Assembly: GCF_034009455.1 (NCBI RefSeq)
Contig: NZ_CP125380.1
Location: 909,001-973,000, forward strand
DNA from: Pseudomonas sp. P5_109
GTDB taxonomy: Bacteria > Pseudomonadota > Gammaproteobacteria > Pseudomonadales > Pseudomonadaceae
Reading direction: 5' to 3'
DNA length: 64,000 nt
The notes below the pieces were generated by a model. That model ran no database searches and was not told the origin of the DNA. It saw nothing but the letters and a program-made list of their open reading frames with translations. Below, one piece after another: positions 56,151 to 64,000 of the stretch. The translations under genes and the position numbers were made by a program. Numbering within the stretch: position 1 is the stretch's first letter; each line of letters starts with the position of its first letter.

Positions 56151-56531
56151 TCACTCAGGTTTTTGATAGCTGTCGATCACTTCCTGCGCCGCCCGAAACG
56201 CATCGATCGCCGCCGGCACACCGGCATACACCGCACAATGCAGCAGCGCCTCGCGAATTTCCTCCACGGTGCAACCGTTGTTCAGCGCGCCACGCACGTG
56301 ACCTTTCAATTCCTGCGGGCACTTGAGTGCGGTCAGGGCAGCGAGGGTGATCAGGCTGCGGGTCTTCAGCGGCAGGCCTTCGCGATTCCACACGCCGCCC
56401 CAGGCATGTTCATTGACGAAGTCCTGCAGCGGCTGGGTGAACTCGGTGGCGTTGCCCAGTGCGCGGTCGACGAAGGCGTCGCCCATCACTTGGCGACGAA
56501 CTTCAACGCCGGTTTTTTTATTCTCGGTCAT
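56151..56531 (-). CDS. Carboxymuconolactone decarboxylase family protein
   Basis: A 126-residue all-helical protein of the CMD fold. Motifs: FGRALDRAL-like start (AFVDRALGNATEFTQPLQDF), LTLAALTALKCPQELKGHVR and CTVEEIREALLHCAVYAGVP with the HxxxxG region. It resembles PcaC (4-carboxymuconolactone decarboxylase), but no other protocatechuate genes are nearby. The AhpD-type CxxC is absent, so a peroxidase role is unlikely. Its ATG overlaps the antiporter stop by four bases, so the two are cotranslated. Confidence 0.82.
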   Translation of the reverse strand: MTENKKTGVEVRRQVMGDAFVDRALGNATEFTQPLQDFVNEHAWGGVWNREGLPLKTRSLITLAALTALKCPQELKGHVRGALNNGCTVEEIREALLHCAVYAGVPAAIDAFRAAQEVIDSYQKPE

Positions 56532-57604
56532 GGGGCTTCCTTTTTATGGTGTTGGCGACGCCAGGCGCGTAGCGACGTGAACAGCAAAAATGCCACCAGC
56601 GCCGGCAGGACGAAAAACAGCATCAAGTGTTCGAGCTTGCCGGCCAGTGGCATGCCGGTGGTGAACGACACCACGTGCAGCCCATACGCCAGGTACAAAC
56701 CCAGAAACAGCAGGCCTTCGGCGCGGGTCACCCGGTAGCCGGAATAGAACACCGGCAGGCACAGCGCCGCGACGCCGAGCATCACCGGCAGGTCGAAATC
56801 CAAGGCGTTGGGCGACACCGACAGCGGCGACGGCGCCACCAGCGCGGTAAAGCCGAGCACGCCCAAAAGGTTGAACAGGTTGCTGCCAATCACGTTGCCC
56901 ACGGCAATTTCGCGCTCGCCGCGCATTGCGGCGATCAACGAAGTGGCAAGTTCAGGCAGTGAGGTGCTGACGGCGACGATGGTCAGGCCGATGATCCGTT
57001 CCGACAACCCAAGATCGGTGGCGACCGCAACGGCGGCCCCCAGCAGCAAGTGTCCGGCGTATACCAGCATCGCCAGCCCGGCGACGATCATCAGCAGGCT
57101 GCTCAGCCAGGGTGCTTGCGCGTGGTGGTCGTGGCTCGATACCGGCCGCGCCGAATGTCGTGACTGGCGCAGCAACAGGCCCAGGTAAATCGCCAGTGCC
57201 GCCAGCAACATCACGCCGTCGGCACGGGTCAGCTCTTCATTCCAGGCGAGTACGAAGACTAACAGGCTGGCGCCGATCATCAGCGGAATATCCAGGCGCA
57301 CCAGTTGCCGGGAAACTCGCAGAGGAATGATCAGCGCGGATAACCCAAGTGTGACGAGGATGTTGAAAATGCTGCTGCCGATCACACTGCCGACGGCGAT
57401 GTCGGCGTTGTGCGCCAGGGTCGCTTGCAGGCTGACCGCCATCTGCGGTGCGCTGCTGCCGAGGGCGACGATGGTCAGGCCGATGATCAGCGGACGTATG
57501 TGCAGCCGCGCGGCAATGCGGACGGCGGCGCGGACCATCAATTCGGCGCCGACAATCAGCAGGAGCAATCCGCTGAGCAATTCGATCACGCTGATCAGGG
57601 GCAA
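56528..57604 (-). CDS. CaCA-family cation antiporter (YrbG-like)
   Basis: A 358-residue membrane exchanger with ten helices in two inverted halves. Repeat alpha-1 is GLTIVALGSSAPQMAVSLQA (43-62) followed by VGSVIGSSIFNIL; alpha-2 is GLTIVAVSTSLPELATSLIA (about 206-225) followed by VGNVIGSNLFNLL. The second repeat has the usual PE acid (Glu218); in the first the matching residue is Gln54, not Glu. A histidine-rich loop (HDHHAQ, about 158-163) joins the halves. Transports Ca2+ or another cation against Na+/H+; selectivity may differ because of Gln54. Confidence 0.88.
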   Translation of the reverse strand: MPLISVIELLSGLLLLIVGAELMVRAAVRIAARLHIRPLIIGLTIVALGSSAPQMAVSLQATLAHNADIAVGSVIGSSIFNILVTLGLSALIIPLRVSRQLVRLDIPLMIGASLLVFVLAWNEELTRADGVMLLAALAIYLGLLLRQSRHSARPVSSHDHHAQAPWLSSLLMIVAGLAMLVYAGHLLLGAAVAVATDLGLSERIIGLTIVAVSTSLPELATSLIAAMRGEREIAVGNVIGSNLFNLLGVLGFTALVAPSPLSVSPNALDFDLPVMLGVAALCLPVFYSGYRVTRAEGLLFLGLYLAYGLHVVSFTTGMPLAGKLEHLMLFFVLPALVAFLLFTSLRAWRRQHHKKEAP

Positions 57605-57639
57605 ATCGGCTAGTCCGAAAATGGTCGGGGCTCCATCGG

Positions 57640-58014
57640 TCAGTCGTCGAGGGCTTGCACGCGAACCCGTGCGGTGCCGCTGCGCAGCATGCCCAGGCGT
57701 TCGGCGGCTTCGTGGGACAGATCGATCAGACGGCCACGGGTGTGCGGCCCACGATCATTGATGCGTACCACGCAGGATTTGTCGTTATTCAGGTTGGTCA
57801 CCTTCACCCGCGTACCGAAGGGTAGCTGGCGATGGGCGGCGGTCATGGAATTCTTGTCGAAACGCTCGCCACTGGCGGTGCGTTTGCCTTGGTGTTTGGC
57901 ACCGTAGTACGAAGCCACGCCGGTTTTGTCGTAGCCGTGCGGGTCGACGGTGTCGGTGCTGGCGCAACCGGCGAGCAGCGAGAGGAGGGCGCAGGCGCCG
58001 AGCAGACGTTTCAT
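57640..58014 (-). CDS. RlpA-like double-psi beta-barrel lipoprotein
   Basis: A 124-residue lipoprotein with signal MKRLLGACALLSLLAGCAS; Cys17 in the LAGC lipobox would be lipidated. The rest is a complete double-psi barrel: GVASYYGAKHQGKRTASGER, MTAAHRQLPFGTRVKVTNL and VRINDRGPHTRGRLIDLS. The His of AAHRQLPFG and Asp of NDRGP match residues needed in RlpA lytic transglycosylases. The C-terminal SPOR domain of true RlpA is missing, so septal targeting is not expected. The open frame upstream of 58014 runs through a REP. Confidence 0.88.
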   Translation of the reverse strand: MKRLLGACALLSLLAGCASTDTVDPHGYDKTGVASYYGAKHQGKRTASGERFDKNSMTAAHRQLPFGTRVKVTNLNNDKSCVVRINDRGPHTRGRLIDLSHEAAERLGMLRSGTARVRVQALDD

Positions 58015-58051
58015 TCGAAGGTTTCCCGAAACAAATGTGGGATAGAGCCAA

Positions 58052-58184
58052 TGTGGCGAGGGGGCTTGCCCCCGTTGGACTGCGTAGCAGTCCCAAAATT
58101 TCGAAACACGATTTGTTAGATGCAAACCGAATCCGGAAATTGGGGCCGCTTCGCGACCCAGCGGGGGCAAGCCCCCTCGCCACA
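58052..58184. repeat. REP pair, GTGGCGAGGG type, nested in remains of another REP
   Basis: tgtggcgagggggcttgccc at the left, its complement to 58184. Directly outside are aatgtggga (58035-58043) and aagcccgctcccacagg (58187 onward), the ends of the TGTGGGAGCGGG type. Confidence 0.85.
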
Positions 58185-58238
58185 AAAGCCCGCTCCCACA
58201 GGGAATGGAGCCAGATTTTAGAACTGGCTCCATTCTCA

Positions 58239-59684
58239 TCAGCCTTCGAGCTTGCTTTTGAGCAGTTCGTTGACCTGTTGCGGGTTGGCCTTGCCTTTGG
58301 AGGCTTTCATGGCCTGGCCGACAAAGAAGCCGAACATCTTGCCGCGCTTGGCTTCGTCTGCGGCGCGGTATTGCTCGACCTGCTCGGCGTTGGCCGCGAG
58401 CATTTCGTCCAGCACCGCCGAGATGGCGCCGGTGTCGGTCACTTGCTTGAGGCCGCGCTTGTCGATGATCTCGTCCGCGCTGCCTTCGCCGTTGGCCATC
58501 GCTTCAAACACTACCTTGGCGATCTTGCCGGAGATGGTGTTGTCCTTGATGCGCAGCAGCATGCCGCCCAGAAGCTCGGCGGAAACCGGCGACTCTTCGA
58601 TGTCCAGGCCTTGCTTGTTGAGCAGGCTGCCCAGTTCGACCATCACCCAGTTCGCCGCCAGTTTGGCGTCGCCGCCGATGCTCGCGACTTTCTCGAAGTA
58701 ATCGGCCTGCTCGCGGCTGGTGGCCAGGACGCTGGCGTCGTAGACCGACAGACCGAACTGTTCCTGGAAACGCTCGCGTTTCTGCGGCGGCAATTCTGGC
58801 AGTGTGGCGCGCACGTCATCGAGGAACGAGCTCTCGATCACGACTGGCAGCAGATCCGGATCGGGGAAGTAACGGTAGTCGTTGGCTTCCTCCTTGCTGC
58901 GCATCGGACGGGTTTCGTCCTTGTTTGGATCGTACAGGCGGGTCTGCTGGATGACTTTGCCGCCGTCTTCGATCAGCTCGATCTGACGCTGGATCTCGGA
59001 GTTGATCGCCTTCTCGATAAAACGGAACGAGTTGACGTTCTTGATCTCGCAGCGGGTGCCGAACTCGACCTGGCCTTTCGGACGGATCGACACGTTGCAG
59101 TCGCAACGCAGCGAGCCTTCGGCCATGTTGCCGTCGCAAATCCCCAAGTAACGCACCAGCGCGTGGATTGCCTTGACGTAAGCCACGGCTTCCTTGGCGC
59201 TGCGCATGTCCGGCTCGGAAACGATTTCCAGCAACGGCGTGCCGGCACGGTTCAGGTCGATGCCGCTGGCGCCGCTGAATTCTTCGTGCAGGCTCTTGCC
59301 GGCGTCTTCTTCCAGGTGCGCGCGGGTGATGCCGACACGTTTGACCGTGCCGTCTTCCAGGGCGATGTCCAGGTGGCCCTTGCCGACGATCGGCAATTCC
59401 ATCTGGCTGATCTGGTAGCCCTTGGGCAGGTCCGGGTAGAAATAGTTTTTACGGGCGAACACGTTGTGCTGGCCGATCTCGGCGTCAATCGCCAGACCGA
59501 ACATCACCGCCATGCGCACCGCTTCCTGGTTCAGCACCGGCAGCACGCCAGGCATGCCCAGGTCGATCAGGCTGGCCTGGGTGTTCGGCTCGGAACCGAA
59601 GGTGGTGGAACTACCGGAAAAGATTTTCGACCGGGTGGTGAGCTGGGTGTGAATCTCCAGCCCGATCACGACTTCCCATTGCAT
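58239..59684 (-). CDS. gatB: Asp/Glu-tRNA amidotransferase subunit B
   Basis: A 481-residue subunit of GatCAB, which amidates Asp-tRNA(Asn) and Glu-tRNA(Gln). ATG at 59684 matches the family N-terminus ([15 protein letters not shown]); the open frame upstream overlaps gatA. Kinase-like catalytic part includes [31 protein letters not shown] and EDAGKSLH; C-terminal helical and YqeY-like tail ends [10 protein letters not shown]. Third gene of gatCAB, ten bases after gatA, with GAGGAGA before the ATG. Confidence 0.97.
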   Translation of the reverse strand: MQWEVVIGLEIHTQLTTRSKIFSGSSTTFGSEPNTQASLIDLGMPGVLPVLNQEAVRMAVMFGLAIDAEIGQHNVFARKNYFYPDLPKGYQISQMELPIVGKGHLDIALEDGTVKRVGITRAHLEEDAGKSLHEEFSGASGIDLNRAGTPLLEIVSEPDMRSAKEAVAYVKAIHALVRYLGICDGNMAEGSLRCDCNVSIRPKGQVEFGTRCEIKNVNSFRFIEKAINSEIQRQIELIEDGGKVIQQTRLYDPNKDETRPMRSKEEANDYRYFPDPDLLPVVIESSFLDDVRATLPELPPQKRERFQEQFGLSVYDASVLATSREQADYFEKVASIGGDAKLAANWVMVELGSLLNKQGLDIEESPVSAELLGGMLLRIKDNTISGKIAKVVFEAMANGEGSADEIIDKRGLKQVTDTGAISAVLDEMLAANAEQVEQYRAADEAKRGKMFGFFVGQAMKASKGKANPQQVNELLKSKLEG

Positions 59685-59694
59685 GTGTGTCTCC

Positions 59695-61146
59695 TCAGAA
59701 GCCGGTTGGGGTGCGGGTGTGCCAGTCAGTGTGTAACTGATACTGGTGGGCAACGTTCAACAGGCGACCTTCCTGGAAATACGGGGCGAGCAGTTGCACG
59801 CCGACCGGCAGGCCGTCGACAAAACCTGCAGGCATGGACAAGCCCGGCAGACCTGCGAGGTTGGCGGTGATGGTGTAGACGTCTTCCAGGTACGCGGCAA
59901 CCGGGTCGCTGTTCTTGGCGCCAAGCTTCCAGGCCGGGTTCGGCGTGGTTGGGCCGAGGATGATGTCGACCTCATTGAAGGCTGCCATGAAGTCGTTCTT
60001 GATCAAGCGACGGATCTTCTGCGCCTTGAGGTAGTAGGCGTCGTAGTAACCGGCGGACAGTGCATAGGCACCGACCATGATCCGGCGCTGCACTTCCGGC
60101 CCGAAGCCTTCGCCACGGGAACGCTTGTACAGGTCGATCAGGTTGACCGGGTTTTCGCAGCGGTAGCCGAAGCGCACGCCGTCGAAACGCGACAGGTTGG
60201 AGGACGCTTCCGCCGGGGCGATCACGTAGTACGCAGGAATCGCGTGCTGCATGTTCGGCAGGCTGATTTCCTTGATCACGGCGCCGAGCTTTTCCAGCTC
60301 CTTGACGCTGTTGTGGATCAGCTCGGCGATGCGCGGGTCGAGACCGGCACTGAAATACTCTTTCGGCACGCCGATGCGCAGGCCTTGCAGCGAGCCGGTA
60401 AGGCTGGCGCTGTAGTCCGGCACGGGTTCATCGATGCTGGTGGAGTCGTTCGGATCGAAGCCGGCCATACCTTGCAACAATATTGCGCAGTCTTCGGCGG
60501 TGCGCGCCATCGGGCCGCCCTGATCGAGACTGGAGGCGTAGGCAATCATGCCCCAGCGCGAAACGCGACCGTACGTCGGTTTCAGGCCGGTGAGGTTGGT
60601 CAGGGCCGCCGGCTGACGGATTGAACCGCCGGTGTCGGTGCCGGTAGCGGCTGGCAACAGACGAGCGGCAACTGCCGCAGCGGAGCCGCCGGACGAACCG
60701 CCCGGTACGTGTTCGAGGTTCCACGGGTTCTTCACCGCGCCGTAGTAGCTCGACTCGTTGGCCGAACCCATGGCGAATTCGTCCATGTTGGTCTTGCCCA
60801 GGGTCACGGCCCCGGCAGCGGCCAGCTTGGCGACGACCGTGGCGTCGTACGGTGCCTTGAAGTTGTCGAGCATCTTCGAGCCGCAGCTGGTGCGAATGCC
60901 CTGGGTGCAGAACAGGTCTTTGTGGGCGATCGGCGCGCCGAGCAGGGCGCCGCTCTCACCATTGGCCCGGCGGGCGTCGGCGGCTTTCGCCTGCGTCAGC
61001 GCCAGGTCCTCGGTGAGGCTGATGAAACTGTTGAGCTGCGGATCGAGCTGGGCGATGCGCGCCAGCAGGACTTTGGTCAGCTCTTCGGAGGAAAACTTTC
61101 TATCGGCGAGTCCGCGGGCGATCTCGGCCAGAGTCAATTGATGCAT
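59695..61146 (-). CDS. gatA: Asp/Glu-tRNA amidotransferase subunit A
   Basis: A 483-residue amidase that releases ammonia from glutamine for GatB. Amidase-signature core: [14 protein letters not shown] (catalytic Lys), [20 protein letters not shown] and [12 protein letters not shown] (Ser-cisSer-Lys triad). Length and ends match the family. Seventeen bases after gatC. Confidence 0.97.
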   Translation of the reverse strand: MHQLTLAEIARGLADRKFSSEELTKVLLARIAQLDPQLNSFISLTEDLALTQAKAADARRANGESGALLGAPIAHKDLFCTQGIRTSCGSKMLDNFKAPYDATVVAKLAAAGAVTLGKTNMDEFAMGSANESSYYGAVKNPWNLEHVPGGSSGGSAAAVAARLLPAATGTDTGGSIRQPAALTNLTGLKPTYGRVSRWGMIAYASSLDQGGPMARTAEDCAILLQGMAGFDPNDSTSIDEPVPDYSASLTGSLQGLRIGVPKEYFSAGLDPRIAELIHNSVKELEKLGAVIKEISLPNMQHAIPAYYVIAPAEASSNLSRFDGVRFGYRCENPVNLIDLYKRSRGEGFGPEVQRRIMVGAYALSAGYYDAYYLKAQKIRRLIKNDFMAAFNEVDIILGPTTPNPAWKLGAKNSDPVAAYLEDVYTITANLAGLPGLSMPAGFVDGLPVGVQLLAPYFQEGRLLNVAHQYQLHTDWHTRTPTGF

Positions 61147-61163
61147 TGCAGGCTCTTTCCCTA

Positions 61164-61451
61164 TTAGTCGATGACTTTCGGAACCAGGTACAGGCCGTTT
61201 TCGACCGCTGGTGCGATGGACTGGTAGGCCTCGCGGTGATTGGTCTCGGTCACGACGTCTGCGCGCAGGCGCTGGCTGGCTTCCAGTGGGTGGGCCAGCG
61301 GTTCGATACCGTCGGTATTGACCGCCTGCATTTCGTCGACCAGCCCGAGAATGCTGTTGAGGGCCGAAGTGATGTGTGGAAGATCGGCATCATTGAGGCC
61401 AAGGCAGGCCAGATGAGCGATTTTTTCCACGTCGGAGCGTTCAAGCGCCAT
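61164..61451 (-). CDS. gatC: Asp/Glu-tRNA amidotransferase subunit C
   Basis: A 95-residue stabilising subunit, with the typical start [18 protein letters not shown] and [13 protein letters not shown] in the middle. First gene of gatCAB. It diverges from mreB with a 211-base gap, the usual pseudomonad order. Confidence 0.96.
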   Translation of the reverse strand: MALERSDVEKIAHLACLGLNDADLPHITSALNSILGLVDEMQAVNTDGIEPLAHPLEASQRLRADVVTETNHREAYQSIAPAVENGLYLVPKVID

Positions 61452-61567
61452 TGGGATTCTCCAGTGGAAAACAAAACGGACGGCGTCCGTGTGTTAGATT
61501 GTCGGAACACTACCGCACTTCTACGGTCATAAGGCCGCGATTGTGGGGCTTGGTGCACAGAAAAGCG

Positions 61568-61586
61568 GCCAATTTAACATATTGGC
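61568..61586. promoter_or_regulatory. Palindrome in the gatC-mreB gap
   Basis: GCCAAT-TTAACAT-ATTGGC, a perfect 6-bp inverted repeat with a 7-base AT-rich centre, between divergent genes. It could be an operator or contain a -10 (TTTAACAT); no regulator is known to me. Confidence 0.3.
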
Positions 61587-61650
61587 GCCTTGCCCAAAAT
61601 CCCTGTCGTTGTTAGAGTTTGCCGCACTTTTTTACCCACGCGTTGCCTAG

Positions 61651-62700
<1,050 letters not shown>

Positions 62701-62843
62701 GTCGCCGGATTGCCTCTATGCTGTTGAGCGCGCAGGCGGCACTTTGCAGTGCTGCCTGTTCGCGTTTATCTTCTGTCAGTCTGCATCCAGGCCGGATTGC
62801 TGCCGTATGAATAAACAGAACATTTGCCTGGGAGGAGCGGCTT

Positions 62844-63965
62844 ATTAAACCGCTTTTCACCAAGGGCCCTTCACTGGGCGTGCGCCTGTTGGTGCTGGTC
62901 GTGCTATCGGTCGCGCTGATGGTGGTCGATGCCCGTTTCAGTCTGCTCAAGCCCGCACGCAGCCAGATGTCGCTGGTGCTGATGGACGCCTACTGGATCA
63001 CCGACCTGCCCGGACGACTGTGGGAAGGCGTTGCCAGTCAGTTTGGCAGCCGGACCGAACTCGTCGCCGAAAACGAAAAACTCAAAAGCGAAAACCTGCT
63101 GTTGCAGGGGCGCATGCAGAAGCTTGCCTCCCTGACCGAGCAGAACGTTCGGCTGCGTGAGTTGCTCAACTCTTCGGCCCTGGTCAATGAAAAGGTCGAA
63201 GTGGCCGAGTTGATCGGCATGGACCCCAATCCCTTCACCCATCGCATCATCATCAATAAAGGTGAGCGCGACGGCGTGGTCCTCGGCCAGCCGGTGCTCG
63301 ATGCCCGTGGTCTGATGGGGCAGGTGGTGGAGTTGATGCCTTATACCTCCCGCGTTCTGCTGCTGACCGACTCCACTCATAGCATTCCCGTTCAGGTAAA
63401 CCGTAACGGTCTGCGGGCGATTGCCAGCGGTACCGGCAACCCGGAGCGCCTGGAGTTGCGTCACGTGGCTGACACCGCCGACATCAAGGAAGGTGATTTG
63501 CTCGTCAGCTCCGGTCTCGGTCAGCGCTTTCCGGCGGGTTACCCGGTAGCGACGGTCAAGGAAGTGATCCACGATTCCGGCCAGCCGTTCGCCATCGTCC
63601 GCGCGGTACCGACCGCCGCATTGAACCGCAGCCGCTACCTGTTGCTGGTCTTCAGCGACACCCGTACTCCGGAAGAACGCGCCAACGATGCGGCCCAGGC
63701 CCAGGAAAGCCTGGATGCACAGGGCGGCGGGCCAATCATTCCGGCGACGGTGCCGAAACTGGTCACCCCGGCTGTGCCGGCCGCTGCACCCGCGGCGCCT
63801 GCTGCACCTGCCACGGCGACCCCGGTAACCGCTGCGCCGGTAAAACCGGCCACCGCGCCAGCCAAACCGGCGGCCGCTAAACCGCCGGCCACCAAGCCCG
63901 TTGCTGCGAAGCCTGCCGCCAAGCCGCCGGCCTCTGCGCCGGCCACTCCTGTGGGAAGAGAATAA
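62844..63965 (+). CDS. mreC: Rod-shape protein MreC, probable ATT start
   Basis: About 373 residues. The only ATG/GTG/TTG start in a sensible place is GTG 62880, which lacks a ribosome site and would cut off the positively charged N-terminus. The codon ATT at 62844, with GGAGG eight bases before it, gives MIKPLFTKGPSLGVR, the N-terminus I expect for pseudomonad MreC. Then one membrane helix (LLVLVVLSVALMVVD), a coiled coil (about 70-110, ENEKLKSENLLLQGRMQKL), two beta-barrel lobes (GERDGVVLGQPV; LVSSGLGQRFPAGYPV) and a Pro/Ala-rich tail of about 80 residues. Its stop overlaps the mreD start (TAATG). Confidence 0.88.
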   Translation: MKPLFTKGPSLGVRLLVLVVLSVALMVVDARFSLLKPARSQMSLVLMDAYWITDLPGRLWEGVASQFGSRTELVAENEKLKSENLLLQGRMQKLASLTEQNVRLRELLNSSALVNEKVEVAELIGMDPNPFTHRIIINKGERDGVVLGQPVLDARGLMGQVVELMPYTSRVLLLTDSTHSIPVQVNRNGLRAIASGTGNPERLELRHVADTADIKEGDLLVSSGLGQRFPAGYPVATVKEVIHDSGQPFAIVRAVPTAALNRSRYLLLVFSDTRTPEERANDAAQAQESLDAQGGGPIIPATVPKLVTPAVPAAAPAAPAAPATATPVTAAPVKPATAPAKPAAAKPPATKPVAAKPAAKPPASAPATPVGRE

Positions 63966-64000
63966 TGGCCGGTGTAAAAGCATCCCGAAACGGCTGGATT
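63965..64000 (+). CDS. mreD: Rod-shape protein MreD (start only)
   Basis: ATG at 63965 overlaps the mreC stop by one base and reads MAGVKASRNGWI before the window ends. The position after mreC identifies it; the sequence itself is too short to confirm. Confidence 0.75.
   Translation, partial: MAGVKASRNGWI

Overview
The window looks like a chromosomal segment of a fluorescent Pseudomonas (P. fluorescens group). The evidence is high GC with strong third-position bias, several families of Pseudomonas REP palindromes in the intergenic gaps, a fruR|fruBKA locus with the Pseudomonas-type Cra operator, and gene orders that match P. aeruginosa from memory: piuB-piuA-piuC-Sel1-speC (PA4513-PA4519), dppA3-opdP-dppA4-dppBCDF (PA4500-PA4506) and a four-gene opuC-type transporter. 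The assignment is by recognition; no search was run.

Layout. 1-3036: the end of an unknown membrane protein, a chemoreceptor and a small CxxC membrane protein. 3037-10656: tatD-fruR on the minus strand diverging from fruB-fruK-fruA, a complete fructose PTS with its regulator; a perfect Cra operator lies before fruB. 10824-12413: a Tat-exported PhoD-like phosphatase. 12414-15978: an AT-rich, foreign-looking island. It encodes an alpha-xenorhabdolysin-type (XaxA/XaxB) pore-forming toxin as one continuous reading frame, followed by a terminator and an unrecognised 299-residue protein. 15979-22713: siderophore/iron locus piuB, piuA, piuC and a Sel1 gene. 22817-24664: ornithine decarboxylase speC with an unusual upstream region (predicted promoter plus intrinsic terminator, so a leader or small RNA). 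24665-28115: OpuC-type osmoprotectant ABC transporter. 28556-31985: prfC, an MFS transporter and a small acidic exported protein.

32158-42934: a peptide-uptake block of dppBCDF, three DppA-like binding proteins and an OprD-family porin, divided by hairpins that probably set different expression levels. 43409-48079: a SIMPL-domain protein, the redox two-component pair roxS-roxR and an SbmA/YddA-like ABC protein. 48260-54914: a hexarate catabolism cluster (GntR regulator, KDG dehydratase, ketoglutarate semialdehyde dehydrogenase, MFS hexarate transporter, galactarate dehydratase) that converts galactarate to 2-oxoglutarate. A palindrome overlapping the -10 of its promoter is a good candidate operator. 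55100-58014: AEC transporter, carboxymuconolactone-decarboxylase-family protein, CaCA antiporter and an RlpA-like lipoprotein. 58239-61451: gatCAB. 61663-64000: mreB, mreC (probably with an ATT start codon) and the start of mreD.

The strongest leads are the XaxA-XaxB fusion that still carries a complete internal ribosome binding site and start for XaxB, its unknown downstream partner, the leader/sRNA upstream of speC, the hexarate operator, the phased repeat array before the third dppA-like gene, and the mreC start codon.
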